Source: Zonotrichia leucophrys gambelii (Eukaryota; Chordata; Aves; Passeriformes; Passerellidae). Taken from it: a stretch of 64,000 bases of DNA. Within the stretch, counting starts at the first letter, position 1; every line of letters starts with the position of its first letter. A model generated the notes under the pieces. It worked only from the letters and a program-made list of their open reading frames with translations, had not been told where the DNA came from and searched no databases. Shown here piece after piece: positions 23,006-35,133 of this stretch. The DNA lies in NCBI RefSeq assembly GCF_028769735.1, contig NC_088193.1, positions 5,297,814-5,361,813 of the forward strand, given 5' to 3'. Made by a program: the position numbers and the translations under genes.

Positions 23006-24950
23006 CTGGGATATTTGAACCCACTCCATTCACACAACATTAACCCCAGAGCAGCAATCCCCGGGCCGAGCAGGACTTTAGCCTAATATGTATTTAAAAA
23101 TTGAACGTATGTATCTATTTCCAAATATCCGCCGCGCTGACACACGGCTAATCCACTTCCAGACATTTTCCCAATTATGCCAGGGTCCTCTGCACAGCCC
23201 ATTACCCCGTCGATGTTACTAAGTGCTGCATAAACAATCCTCTGCTGCGTGGCTGACACTTAAGCGGACAAGTGGAAGCCAATTGCAGCAGGACAGCAAA
23301 TGGAGCCGGAACGGAGGCAGCAGCAGCTCCCCTGCAGTGAAAGCCATAATCATCAGCACATCTGGGCTGCCTTCCCACACAGAAAGCCACCTCTGCAGAA
23401 AACTCGCCTCCTCCCCACTGGTGATGTGCTGCCTGGTGGGGTCACGAGGAATTTGGGGTTTGCAGGAGGCTGGGGGCTCTGTGATGCTACAGATCCAGTG
23501 TGAGAGAGGACTGCAAGCAAACCCCCGCTTCTTGGGCTGTCCATGCAGGAAGCACTTTCCATACATCCTTACACACACGTGTGTGTGGGCTGGAGGGGAG
23601 CAGAGCTACAGCAAGGTCAGGAGGCAAGGGGAAAGCCTGGCAAAGGAATGGCATCTGTTTTGCCTTTCCTTGCCAAATCCATGGTCCTGTTCCTCACAGC
23701 AGCTCCAGGATGTTGGAGGGGGCACAGGATGGTGGGACCATGTCTCCCTCTCCATCCACTGTGAGTTTGCCCTGGTGAGGAGGGTGAGGGATGTGTCCCA
23801 GGACAGGCTGGCACCCTCCATCACTCCCACAGCCCCAGCAGAGCCAGCACGACCAGTCCCCAGCTCCGGGACCTGGCACAGGACACCCCACATCCTCACA
23901 GGCTGCAAAATGCAGGGAATCCCCCAGCCCCACTCTCTGCCCCCTCTCCAGGAAGCAATTCCCTGTTTAAACTGGAACCAGTCCATCCCAACTCTCTGGA
24001 AGCTGGGCAGCACCTTGATCCTCCTGGAGAGCACCTGTCCATCCCCACGCCACCAGCTCCAAATGTCACCATGTGCTTTCCCCTCCCTTTCCCTCCTCCC
24101 CATTGTTTTTAAAAGCAGTCAGACTGTTAATTAAAAAGGCAGAAATCAATTGCCCTCATCTCCCCATCAGAAGCTCCTCTGCATGCCGGGATTAAAGCTG
24201 CCTTCTACTTTAAGTCAATTAGAGATAAGGGGAAGCTGACATTTCTACAACCCGCCTTATCAAACTGCTTGAAAACTGCTCAGATTAAAATGTAAAAAGA
24301 TTATTTCCTCAGCTCTCTCTGCCTCTCTTGCCTTTCTTTTTTAATAATTATTCATAAGAAACCAGACAAACGGGTGCTGATAGTCTGAGATAGCGCTGCT
24401 CCTGCACAGGGCTATTCTCAGGATCATCCAGGAGCATCCTGTGGGATACTGAGATCCCCCAGCACCCCCAAAACAGGGGGAAGGAGGCAAAGAGTCCTCA
24501 GGACTGCAAAACTCAGTCCCTGTGAGCCATATCCTGACTTCCCATCCAAGAGCTGCAGGGAAAGGGTCAAAACCCTTGTCTGGATGCCATCCTAATGAGG
24601 CTCTGCTGTCCCTAATTAGCCGGAGGCAGGAGGAGGCTGGGATGAGAGGTGGGATGCAAGCCAGGGACCCAGGACAGGGTTGGAATGATAAATACAGCTG
24701 GGGACAGGGGCAGGGACACTGCTGGCATGGCCCAGGTTTGTCAGCAGTGCCAGGAGCCAGGAGCTGCATCCACATGGTGAGAATGCAATTCCTGCACCGG
24801 GATCTGCTGCCCTGCATGGCCCAGCTCCCCCCACCAAGGCTTTCCTGGGGCTGGGAGAAAATGGGGCTGGAGATGGAAAACTGCCCAGCACCAAGTCAGC
24901 TCTGCTGATGGGGAGTGACCTGATGAGCTGAAACTGGCATCTCCCCTGTC
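23006..24950. other. unique sequence with longest open frame, no gene supported
   Basis: Contains the window's longest ATG frame (303 codons, plus strand, 23,223-24,134). Composition is GC-rich and the opposite strand is open for 165 codons over part of it. The translation has no recognisable domain, signal or membrane segment. I treat it as a chance frame. An AT-rich stretch with TTAATTAAAAAGG lies near 24,127. Confidence 0.5.
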
Positions 24951-25041
24951 CGTCCATCCATCCATCCATCCATCCATCCATCCATCCATCCATCCATCCA
25001 TCCATCCATCCATCCATCCATCCTTCCATCCATCCATCCAT

Positions 25042-25077
<36 letters not shown>

Positions 25078-25134
25078 CCATCCATCCATCCATCCATCCA
25101 TCCATCCATCCATCCATCCATCCATCCATCCATC
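24951..25134 (+). repeat. (ATCC)n tetranucleotide array
   Basis: About 184 bp of CATC/TCCA repeats with only a few interruptions (TCCTTCC near 25,021, TCCGTCC near 25,066). The array has no stop in its minus frames, which yields an artefactual repeating Met-Asp-Gly-Trp peptide. Confidence 0.97.
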
Positions 25135-25477
25135 TTCCTCTCCTCTGAGGAGAATACAGCAATTGGATCCTCCTCAAAATGCAGGTTTAGAGGGAAAAAA
25201 AAAAGAGAGAGGAAAAAATATAAAAGTTTCATATCACAAATGCATGAGGGTTTTTTGGGAAATACTCCAAATGTTAGAAGCAAACTGCAACATCCACCGA
25301 GGGATTTCGCTGATGTTTTTCGCATTGAAGGGAAAAAAAAATCTCATTCCAGCCCCAGATGCAGGAAGCAGAAAGCTCTTTATTCCTCCAGGCAGCAGTG
25401 CCACCCCCAAAGTCACCAAGCAGAAAATCTTTACGTCACAAACAGCAACAGAGATGTTCCCTGGGCTGATCCATGTC

Positions 25478-25507
25478 CCAAAACCCCCAAAACCCCCAAA
25501 ACCCCCC
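25478..25507 (+). repeat. (AAAACCCCC)n short tandem repeat
   Basis: Three to four copies of a 9 bp unit with C5 runs; G-quadruplex-capable on the minus strand. Confidence 0.85.
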
Positions 25508-25548
25508 AGTGCAGTGAATCTCTGCCAGGGCTGGAGCTGCCCTTGCAG

Positions 25549-25652
25549 CAATAATATAATAAATAATAAAAATAAAAATAAAAATAAAAAATAATAATAA
25601 CAATAATAATCATAATAATAACAATAATAATAATATTGATGATAATAATAAT
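25549..25652 (+). repeat. (AAT)n / (AAAAAT)n AT-rich array
   Basis: Trinucleotide AAT and hexamer AAAAAT/AAAATA repeats, around 100 bp, with small interruptions. Confidence 0.92.
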
Positions 25653-25770
25653 GCTCCAGGTGGATCCAACGCAAGGGGTTACTGCAGCAGCAACAGCTTG
25701 GAAAAGCCAGGAGTTGGATTTTGGATTCACATCAGAAATATCCCCTGCAAAGGGAGTGGGAGGTGAGAGC

Positions 25771-26080
25771 ACAAAAAAAAGAGTGGGGAAAAAAAGGGAA
25801 ACTAGAGTAAAAATAAAATCAAAGAAAAAAGGGAAAAGAGAGAAAAGAGAAAAGAGAAAAGAGAAAAATGAAAAATGAAAATGAAGGAAAAAGAAAAAGG
25901 GGAAAAGAGGAAAAAGAAAAGGATGAAACAGAAAAAAACAGAAGGGAGAAAATAAAATAGGAGAAAAAAGAGAAATAATAAAAAGGAAAAAGGTTAAGAA
26001 AAAAAAAGAAAAAAGAATACAAAGGGGGAAGGAAAAAGAAAAAAAGGGAAAAAGAAGGGATGAAAAAAAATAGGAAAAGA
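25771..26080 (+). repeat. purine-only A/G-rich tract
   Basis: About 310 bp almost entirely A and G with (GAAAA)n-like units (GAGAAAAGAG near 25,842). Opposite-strand open frames rich in Phe, Ser and Leu are artefacts. Confidence 0.92.
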
Positions 26081-26379
26081 CTGATGGGAAGGAAGTGGAG
26101 GCAGAGAACAGGGACCAGGAGGACACTTGGTGCATCCTTTGCTTCCACCAACCTTTCCACAACCACACAAAAGGCAAAACCCCCAAATCCAAGGAGATGC
26201 AAAGCACAGCATTGTCTCGTCACTGGGGAAATGCCATGAGGTGTCTGGGCTACCCTGATCCACACGGGACTGACAGATCCCATTCCCCCCCTCACATCCC
26301 TGCACCCGAGCCTCAGTTTCCCCATCAGCAGAGGAGATGGAATCCTTCCCACTGGCAGAAGGATTTCATTAACTTAAAC
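26081..26379. other. unique sequence, no gene seen
   Basis: No repeat or exon recognised. Confidence 0.4.
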
Positions 26380-26670
26380 CCTTCAAGATTTATAAAGCAC
26401 TTCTGAAAGCTCCCGTGTAGGAAATATTCCAGTGTCACTGCAAACGTCAACTGTAACATATTAAATCTCTCTCTCTTAAAAAAATAATAATATGAGATTA
26501 TGTCCCAGGAGGAAGTTTTCCCACTAGACTTCTCTATTCTTATAAAAACGATCCGGCATCACTTAACGGCTCATAAATTCCATCTCCCATTAAGCAGATA
26601 TTAAACACGTATTTATAAAGGTTTAAACAGATCAGTTCGCTTAATTTTCAGTTTGCCTTTAGGCAAAAAA
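26380..26670. promoter_or_regulatory. candidate conserved non-coding element
   Basis: AT-rich unique block with motifs CTTATAAAAACGATCCGGCA, ACTTAACGGCTCATAAATTC, CACGTATTTATAAAGG and GCTTAATTTTCAG, and no repeat hallmarks. Judged on appearance only. Confidence 0.3.
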
Positions 26671-27126
26671 AATGGTGTGTTTGAATTGAGAGAATTCCTG
26701 CTGGGGCTGATGGGAGAGGATCCCTGGGACCAGGGACCTCTTCCCAGCATCAGCAGCAGCTTCTGGCCCTCTGGAACAGCACTGATGGACAAACCCATCA
26801 TGGAAAATACAGGATCCTGCACTTCAGCTGGTCAGAGACTTAACAATTAAGTACAGGGATAATTATCTCATCTACTTTAAACAGGGAGAAAAAGCAGTTT
26901 AGTTCCCCAGGCAGGTGCATGGACCAGAGCTTTGACACAGTGCAGCCCAGCCACCAACCTGACTTACACCAGTGCTATTGATATATTTTATTATTCTTCA
27001 TTATTTAATTGTTTTTTTTTACATCCAGGTCTTTGGCCAGTCCATTCTAACAGCATATTCCAGTCCTGAGTGACACATCAATATTGAATCCCAGAATGAG
27101 ACACTGGGAATATCAATATTCCTAAT

Positions 27127-27300
27127 GGGACAGGTGGTGACACTGAGAAGGTGACCTGCAGCCACAAGCTGTGGAGGAGTCTCAGACCCACTTATTCCAA
27201 CCTAAATTTATCATTTTTCCTTGAAAACAATGGCTGGAACCACCACCCAATGCTGTGTCCATCCTGAAAAAAGCAAGGACAGAGCAAGCTGTCACCCCTA
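27127..27300 (+). repeat. diverged direct duplication, copy 1
   Basis: Shares GGGACAGGTGGTGACA, GAGTCTCAGA, TATTCCAA and TTCCTTGAAA in order with 27,984-28,152. Identity is about 70 percent by eye, with a period of about 857 bp. Confidence 0.65.
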
Positions 27301-27983
27301 TGAAATTCCAGACTGGGATTCAATGGGAAGTCTCTCTAAAGAGCACCTACACAAAATACATAAAAACAGTCACTGAAATTCCACGTGGTCAAATTAATCC
27401 TGATCTCTCCCAAGATTTAGAAAGATCATTCCAATGCCTTTACTTAAAGCAGCCTAAAAATTGAGGGGTTTAGTCTTGCTCCCTGGGTCAGGCTTCAGTT
27501 TTGGGGTCTATAGTGTGAATTTTAGACAACAAATACAGACACAAATTCTGTAGTTCACGTGGAAAAGGTTTCCCTGTTTGTTATAGGCACACAAAGTCTG
27601 GATTTGCTGAGAAAATCGAGGGTTTAAAGCTCAGTAAATAGCAGAGAAGGACACTGTGACCCAGGAAAAAGAGCCAGGAGGTCTCCCCAGTGGGCAGCCG
27701 GTAAAGTCAGAGCAGAGAGAACAATCTCAGATCTTCCCGTCTCACCCACAACCTGCCCACACCAGCTCCCAGGCTGAACCCCTCAGCGTGGACAGCAGGA
27801 ATATTCCAGCAGCACAGGTCTGCTGGGGAGCAATTAGAGAGTAAGGACAAGGAGGAGAAATGAAATCAATTCCGTGGGCATCTTCCCCACAGCAGGCACG
27901 GGAGAGGCGCCTGTCCCTCTGTCCTTCCTGCTGCATATTGAGGGGGATCAGAGCTGGGAGCAAAGAATTAAATGACAAGCCCT
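27301..27983. other. unique sequence between duplicated segments
   Basis: No gene recognised. Confidence 0.4.
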
Positions 27984-28152
27984 GGGACAGGTGGTGACAT
28001 TGAGAGGGCAAACTCCTGCCACGGGGTGTGGTAGAGTCTCAGATTCTGTATTCCAAGAAAAATTTACTATCTCTTCCTTGAAACCAAAGGGTTTCTATCC
28101 ATTCTGTACCCATGGAAAAAAAGGCAAGAACAGACCAAGTATGCATCCTTAC
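27984..28152 (+). repeat. diverged direct duplication, copy 2
   Basis: Partner of 27,127-27,300. Both could instead be copies of an unrecognised old interspersed repeat. Confidence 0.65.
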
Positions 28153-28660
28153 AGAACCCGGAGATTTGGCTGAGGTGTGATGAGCAAAGCCAGTTTTCCA
28201 TCCCTAATCCTCTTGTTGCTTCCAAGACATCCACAAAAGTCTTTTAAGAAAAGCAAACACAACTCCATTATTATCGCATAAAGCAACCTATGAGCATAGT
28301 ATTCCTGAAATGCTTTGTGCTTTCAGTTGGAAATTTCAAGGTGTGACAAAAATTGAGTGCTCCTGTCTTGATGAGTGGGATACAACAGGAGCAAAAGCAG
28401 ACAGCTTTATTTCCTGGGAGGGTAAAAAAGCCAAAAAATGTAAATTCACTTTTATACGTGAAAGACTTTGAAATCTGGTGCAAAACCTGGGGCAAAAATT
28501 TGAAACTGTGAATTTCCTTCACATCACAGAATATTCCAGGAACAGAATATTCCCAGTGATCAGTGGGATCACTGAATGCTTTCATTTTGATTCCGCTGAT
28601 TTTTATTATATAAAACAAGACAAAAAGAGAACGCTGGAAAAGTCTTGCAATGCCGAAAGG
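28153..28660. other. unique sequence, no gene seen
   Basis: The 271-codon minus frame across 28,271-29,086 runs through CR1 antisense and has no domain. Confidence 0.45.
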
Positions 28661-28965
28661 GACTCCAAGAGAGCTGGAGAGAACTTTAGAAAAGGACCTC
28701 GAGGGACAGGACACAGAGAATGGGTTCACACTGCCAGAGGGCAGGGATAGATGGGATATTGGGAAGAACTCTTCCCTGTGAGGGTGGGCAGGCCCTGGTA
28801 CAGGGTACCCAGATGGTTGCCCCATCCCTGGAAGTGCCCAAGGCCAGGTTGGATGGGACTTGGAGCAACCTGGGACATTGGAAGGTGTTCCTGTCCATGG
28901 CAGGGGTAGAATGAGATGGCCTTTAAGGTCCCTTTGAACCCAAACCATTCCATAATTCTGATACT
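28661..28965 (+). mobile_element. CR1 3' fragment
   Basis: GACTCCAAGAGAGCTGGAGA, GATGGGATATTGGGAAGAAC, CTGTGAGGGTGGGCAGGCCC, GGAAGGTGTTCCTGTCCATG and CCCAAACCATTCCATAATTC run in CR1 order. It ends in the tail 8-mers. Confidence 0.92.
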
Positions 28966-29367
28966 CCAACCTATGGAAATTACATCCACTGGTGACACCG
29001 TGCAAAGCTCCAGTGGAAAAGATTTTACCATATATTCTGATTTCACTGTAGCTGGTGGTGGAAAAGCCTTTCACCACAAACCCCATGCCTGGTGCTTCCC
29101 AGCCCTCAAAGAGAAGAAACAGAGGAGTCTCTCAGTGAAATTCAACAGGCAGCTCCATGCAGAGGTAGGAGATGAGGCCCCTCTTTGCACAAGGCATGAT
29201 TAACCTCTGACACCAGGTATCATTAAACAGAAGAGCTTAAAAGGGAACCATCAGGCTGAAGGACTTACATGAGCAATGAGAACCTGCACAGCTCCACAGC
29301 AGAACAGAACAAGCCCTTGTGATTTCAGAGAAAGAAACTTCTCCAAGTGGGATATGTTGGCAGCGCT

Positions 29368-29437
29368 GGGCTAATGGCTGGACTCAGTGATCTTGGAGGT
29401 CTTTTGCTACCTCAGAGATTCTGTGATTCTCTGATTG
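29368..29437 (+). mobile_element. CR1 tail fragment (divergent type)
   Basis: GGCTGGACTCAGTGATCTTG, GAGGTCTTTTGCTACC and GATTCTGTGATTCTCTGATT match the CR1 type with the GGACTNGATGATCT core. Confidence 0.75.
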
Positions 29438-29559
29438 TAACTCTGCAGCCACATTCTGAGAAGCTTCTTGGACCTTCCCCAGACTCCCATTTTTCAGAAA
29501 AGAGGGCAGGGGATGAGCTGGCCCACTGATCCTGCAAGTCCCACGCTAGTCCAAAAACC

Positions 29560-29960
29560 GGGAGTACTGAAAAATAAATGACAAAACCCTCGTGTTCCCA
29601 TGACAGGGTCGCTGGAAGCGTGGCACTGACTTGTCCCTTTTAATGAGTGTTAATGCTCCCCTTTCATTTCTGCGGCCATGGGATGCCAACACATTTATCT
29701 GTTTTATGCGTCTCCGTTCAATTTCAAGAGACATTTCTTTGGACATCGAACATTGTAATTTGCACTGGCTCCCCATCGCGAACGGCTGAAGTTGGAAAAA
29801 TCACCGAGTGAGTGATCAAACACATTATAAAAATAGTCAGGCAAATGCACCACTATCTTCTTCTCAAGAGCCATTTATAGGGGCCAATCCTAAAGCCATT
29901 GAAGTCAATGGAAAGACTCCTGCAGAATTCAATGGGGTTTTGATCGAGTCCTTATTGTGC
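29560..29960. promoter_or_regulatory. candidate conserved element with 16 bp palindrome
   Basis: AT-rich unique sequence containing CCTTTTAATGAGTGTTAATG, TTTATCTGTTTTATGCG and a near-perfect palindrome CCATTGAAGTCAATGG (29,896-29,911). Similar palindromes occur in old reptile/bird interspersed repeats, so part of this may be an ancient repeat remnant. Enhancer status is inference. Confidence 0.3.
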
Positions 29961-31985
29961 TATCCATAAGAAATAGGTCAGATATTTATATATAGTCTTG
30001 AAATGTTGTGTGCCACCACGCTGGCAGCTTGCCTTTTGAGGCACAGCCTCACTTCTCGCCGTACCTGCTGCAAAGCTGAGGACTTTGTAAGTCCAGCTTC
30101 CAAACCTTTCCCCCTTTGGCACTACTGCCATGTTGGCTTCCACCCTCAGCTCTCCCTTCTCCTGCATGAAACCCACACCAGCACCTTCCTCCTCTGGCCT
30201 GGGAAGGGTTTCATGCCCAGCCTGTGCTCCCTTTGCACATGGGTAAGGCAAACCCGAGGTGAAAAATTGCTCCTGGCATCCACATGTAGGGAATAACAGA
30301 GGGTGTGGAGCTGAGCAAGAGCCTGCACCATTTAACGAGACCCTGTTATCAAACCAACCCACCTAAACAGGGGCAAACACTTGTGAGCACAAACTATTTC
30401 AGCTTGAAAAGGGCTTGTTCCAGCCTAGCCTTAAATAAGTTCCAGTCAAGTTGAAGCAAATTGGAGCCCTTCATCCTCACATGTTTTCCAGCTTAAAGAT
30501 ATCGGGTTAAATTCATATAAACAAGGAGATGAGTCTTGTGCTGTTGGCACAACCTTCATCACACACACCTTGAGAGCACAACTGCAAATCAACCACCTAA
30601 TTCTGCATTCAGGATGTGCTGCTTTGTGATGACTTGGGAAGGGGCTTGAAGCAGGTTCAGGGAATATTATTTCAACTGAACACAAAGCCTTCCAGTGAAT
30701 TAATTGTTATTTGTTACCAAAGTGACTTCCTTCTGTCCCAGTTTTAGTTTAGACGAGGCTTTAGAACCAATATTTTCTGGGGAAACAAACCTCACCTTTC
30801 TTCATCTGACGCACCTACTGGTTTTTGAGTACTGTGAGATGAATAAAAGCAAACCTCAGCCCTTCAAACCATTATTCATAAGCGTAAATTTATACAAGTG
30901 AATCATCCCACTGGAAGTGGTAATACCTCTCATGTACTCCGAGTGAAATACATGGCTGTTTACCAATTAGTCGGACTGCAGTAGGTTTAGTTGCTGTAGT
31001 TCCACGTTAATTATTTATAACACTTTGCAGTACCACCAGTAAATGTACAGAAGCATCTTCTTTAAAAATAATGAGACCTTAGTCCTGTGCAAAGTCCCTG
31101 CAGCAGCTGTTATTAAAACTTCAGTGGAGCGAGAGAAGAAATGGATGTTTTTGCATCTGCAGCATGAGCAGCACACTTCTCCTGCCTTGGATTTAGCCTT
31201 TGCATGGTTTCATCCTTTCAGGAAAAATCAATGAGGAAAAATAGCAACATCTAGGTTTTCTCTGGCCCCTTTATTATGAAAAAAAAAAGAAAAAAAAAGA
31301 AAAAAGGACCCTTTGGGAATGTGTCACTTTAATGACTTGTCATTTTAAGCAGCCAAGGACCAGGAAATGGGCAAGCAGCTCTGAGGTGCCCTAATGGAGC
31401 TTAAGGTAGGTGTTCTTGTAGGATCAATTTGACTGCAGCTAAGTCTTACTTCTTGGCATGGATTTGATGAATGCTGGGCATGGCTTAAAGATGAGATAAT
31501 CTGCTCAATTTATTCTTATTATTTATTTGCTATCCTTGTGACAAAATGAATTATGGTTCTGCACGGAGCCAGAAGCAGGGATAAAGTTACCATTGGGGAA
31601 GAATATGTCACTGTAATGGGATCTTTGCTTTTTTCCTTCCCCTTGAATGAAATCAGCACACTGAAAAAACGCTTCACACATAACCTAAAGGAATCATTTC
31701 CAGACAGCAGAGGGGTAAACTGAGCCTTTTTGCTTCACTGTACAAACACAATTACTACAACAGCAGCTTAATACAATTGTTTATACAGATGTCTCATGTT
31801 TCCAACAGCCAGAAATATCCTTGTCTTTCTAGGAAGCGATGCAGGGCGCGGCAATCCTGCTGTGGGGATGTGCTTGGGGAGAAGAGGGGTGGATAACGGG
31901 GCTGTGATTTGGGGGATCTCATTGATCACCTCTTGCCCCAGACTCTACTCTTTCATCTCACGTTTGTCTCCCAAATGTAAGAGCT
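29961..31985. other. unique sequence, no gene seen
   Basis: Largely AT-rich. The block 30,940-31,060 (CACGTTAATTATTTATAACA) looks regulatory. A-rich run (AAAAAAAAG)n at about 31,280-31,305. No exon or RNA recognised. Confidence 0.4.
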
Positions 31986-32409
31986 GAATCATGGAATCAC
32001 AGAATCGTTGAATCATTTGGGCTGGAAAAGCCCTCTAAGACCACTGAATTCAATCATTAACCTAGCACTGCCAAAGCCACCACTAAACACTGTCCCCAAG
32101 TGCCACATCTAGATGATTTTGCAATCCCTCCTGGAATGGGGACTCCAACACTACCTTGGGTAGCCTGTGCCAGGGCTGGACAACCCCTTCCATGAAGAAA
32201 TTTTCCCAGTATTCAACCCCAACCTCTCTTGGCACAACTTGAGGCTATTTCCTCTCCTCCTGTCCCTGCTCCCTGGGACCAGAGCCTGATTCCCCTGGCT
32301 GTCCCCTCCTGTCAGGAGCTGTGCAGAGCCCCAAGGTCCCCCTGAGCCTCCTTTTCTCAAGGCTCAGCCCCTTTCCAGCTCCCTCAGCCACTCCAGACCT
32401 TTCCCCATC
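31986..32409 (-). mobile_element. CR1 retrotransposon, about 420 bp, minus strand
   Basis: Reads in reverse from the tail: AATCATGGAATCACAGAATC, TTTGGGCTGGAAAAGCCCTC, AACCTAGCACTGCCAAAGCC, CCCAAGTGCCACATCTAGAT, TGAAGAAATTTTCCC, GGCACAACTTGAGGCTATTT and CCTCCTTTTCTCAAGGCTCA. This is a distinct CR1 subfamily from the copies at 13.7 and 52 kb and appears older. Confidence 0.93.
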
Positions 32410-32510
32410 TTTTTTTGCCCTTCTTAGGATGCATCATGGGACAACCTGTATGAACAAACACCTCCACCATCAGCAGATGGTACCTAAACCCCCTGGGCAT
32501 GAAGCCAGGA

Positions 32511-32570
32511 CAGAATCATCCGATATCCTGGGTTGGAAGAGATCCATAAGGATCACCAAGTCCAGTTCAT
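32511..32570 (-). mobile_element. CR1 tail fragment, minus strand
   Basis: AGAATCATCCGATATCCTGG, GTTGGAAGAGATCCATAAGG and ATCACCAAGTCCAG are a short reversed CR1 end. Confidence 0.75.
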
Positions 32571-33119
32571 GGGTTGTCTCACATTTTGCTCTCTCCTTGC
32601 CATAATGAGATGCTTGCCTTCGGCTCCACTCCCCACCCTCATCAGCAGGCAAAGCTTTCCCTGCCATACAACTTGCCAGTGGATAAACCCAGCAGCAGCA
32701 ACAGTCTGATGTTCTACATCCCACAGCCCATTAATTTACCATCAAAGGGGTGTTATGAGGATAAGGGCATTAATGATGGAGCCTTTGGATGTCTGATTGT
32801 TGGGCAGCCGAGGGTGCGTCAAGGAACGTGGCAGACAAGTGCTTCAATTTGCTCCCTACACACAGCTCAGTGTATTAACCCTTCATCAAGGCTTTGTGTT
32901 TATTTTCCTTCACATAAAGGAAGGGCATGAGCCCTTTGAAGAGCTGAGCTGCAAGAAGAACACACAAGGTTAAAGCCCTGAAAAGTCCTGATCAAGGAGC
33001 CGACTGGATTACAGCCAAAGCTGCGGCAAATTTCTCTCTTTCTTCCCCGACAGGGATCTAAACACAAAAGGAATAGGTTTTTGGGGGGAATTCCATCTAA
33101 TTCCATCAAATCCTTTTTG
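32571..33119. other. unique sequence, no gene seen
   Basis: No repeat or exon recognised. Confidence 0.4.
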
Positions 33120-33600
33120 TCATTTCCTCACCATCCTTTAAACATCTGACAAGGCCAATCGACCGCGCCAGGCACGGAGGGAATCGCAGCACCGGGGCTA
33201 TAACTCTAAGTTCATTAAGCGTGAATTATTATTTGAGCCAGCCTCAATTTTCACCAGCAGAATTAGACATTCCTAAAATAATGTCCCTGACACATGCAGA
33301 AAATGGGCTTTACGGCTCTCACCTTGAACTCCACCAGAACTCCCACCTCATCTGTTACCCTTCCACGGGCAGGAGACGGAGCGCGGCGCTGCGGCTTCAC
33401 CTTTAATTATGCCAGGTATTTAAGGGCTAATGTTCATAGAAGAGGAGTATACGAGGCAATAAATGGCTTTTGCAGGTGATTAAATGCCCAAGCAGAACAG
33501 AGGCACTTGATAAGTGCAGAGGCCGTTTGCTCGATTATGTTCCCGGCGCTGTGAACTTTATTCCAGCTCCCCGATGAGGAAGGAGAATATTCAACAAGAG
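33120..33600. promoter_or_regulatory. candidate conserved non-coding element
   Basis: Repeat-free, balanced composition with scattered CpGs (GACCGCGCCAGGCACGG, GGAGCGCGGCGCTGCGG) and homeodomain/POU-like motifs (TTCATTAAGCGTGAATTATT, CTTTAATTATGCCAG). One of the better-looking regulatory candidates here, still inference only. Confidence 0.35.
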
Positions 33601-35133
33601 AAAGGAAAACATCAATGGACTGAGTTTTGCATATCAAATATATATATTACACATACGTAATTCATGTAGTTTTTTCCTTCGCTTTACATTGAGGTTTGCT
33701 TGGCCCAAGTGCAACAACTTCAGAAGTTTAAATGACAGATGAAATGTCACAAATCACCCGGATCAAGGAGGATTTCATCCCAAATTCTTGCTGCAAGTCA
33801 CCCCTCCCTACAGCTCCTTTCCACAGAGTGAACCTATGGAGCAAGGAGAATTTAAAAAAGGTTTGCAAGGTTTGCTGATGCTGTTGATTCCCCCAGGGGC
33901 CAGTGGGCAGCGTGTGAGGTGCCAAAGGCTCAGGGAAGCTCTGGGGACAATAGATGAGGCATGAACCATAGGAGAACCAAGTCTGGACAAGACTTTTGCA
34001 CCAAAACATGTCCCAATGGGTCTGGCTGAGCCTCTGCTGGCGTCATACAGTGGTTGTGTGGAGAAAAAAGTCAGCTTTACATCAAAAATTTGATTCTTAT
34101 TGAGCACTTAAATTCAATTTGGGGCTTTTAATATAATGTTGCACTGCAAAAAAATCTTTATTTTAATGTTTATTTTCTTGGTAATGGTGAGAAGTCTCCA
34201 GAAACATCTTTGTATCAGCAATTCCTCGCAGTTGCAGCCACAGCCCAGAAGCTGCAAAAGCAGCTCTAAATCCCACTCTGGCCATATGTCCAGGAGCACA
34301 AAAAATCTATAAGTCTATTTCGCATCGGGTCACTTCCACCGGCGTGACTAAGGACATCAGCCCCATGTGTTAGGAGATATGCATTCCTTCCTGCCAGTGC
34401 CTAACTGAGAGCTTTTCCTTGCCATAAAATCACACACAGAACCCTCCTCAGTGCTTTAATTTCCTCACATCTCTGCAGAGACCAGAAACCTGCCTGGTTT
34501 TTGCCAGCAGCGCATTTTGGAGCTGCCCCTCTGCAATCCCCAGGAATGTGAGAAATCCCAGCACTCCATGAACACTGCATCACCCATCCCAGTATCAGGA
34601 ATAGATTCTCTACATACAGCAGATATTTGGCCTGTTTCTTCCTTCCCCTCAGTAAATACTGATCGTTATCTCTCCAGGAGGACACTGCCATTGCCACACA
34701 CAAGGCCACAATCTAATTTATCCAGTTCCTTTTCATAACTCCCAACGCTCCATTATTAGGGCAACTTTATATTTCTCTTGCAGTCAAAGGCCACAGCCCC
34801 AGTCACCCCCTGTTTCAGACCATTAAGAAATAAGTTAAACAACATTAGCCCCCAGAGGAAATTTGAAGCCCACGACTGCTAAGCTTTTGCTGCAATGAAA
34901 ATTGATCTATTTGTCTTATTTTCCATTTCCCGTCAAGCAGAGAGTTTGCAGCTCCTAACAAGGCTTGGCCATGCACGACTTTCACATCCATCGTATCCTT
35001 GGTAGGGCTTACAAAGCTTCAGACTCTTCCAAGCTCAATTATTATTTAAAGAATCAATTAAGATATTTAATATAAAGTTATTGAATGAAAAATCATGCTA
35101 AGGTTCAACAAGAGCATAGGAAGATCAAGAGCA
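33601..35133. other. unique sequence, no gene seen
   Basis: Short TA-rich run near 33,637-33,648. AT-rich block 34,890-35,100. No gene recognised. Confidence 0.4.

Noticed and set aside
23223..24134. 303-codon plus-strand open frame, the longest in the window
   Set aside because: GC-rich sequence with overlapping long frames on the other strand, no recognisable domain, no promoter or splice context, and translation without compositional signs of a real protein.
24951..25134. CRISPR-like or satellite array
   Set aside because: Pure tetranucleotide repeat without spacers; ordinary microsatellite.
24616..25325. Minus-strand frames encoding Met-Asp-Gly-Trp repeats
   Set aside because: Produced entirely by the (ATCC)n array, which has no stop in its minus frames; a microsatellite, not a repeat protein.
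25478..25507. Interstitial telomere repeat
   Set aside because: The unit is AAAACCCCC, not the vertebrate CCCTAA.
25431..26352. Minus-strand Phe/Ser/Leu-rich frames resembling a membrane protein
   Set aside because: Translation of the opposite strand of a purine-only tract; hydrophobicity is a consequence of T/C-rich codons.
28271..29086. 271-codon minus-strand frame
   Set aside because: More than a third of it is antisense CR1; no domain.
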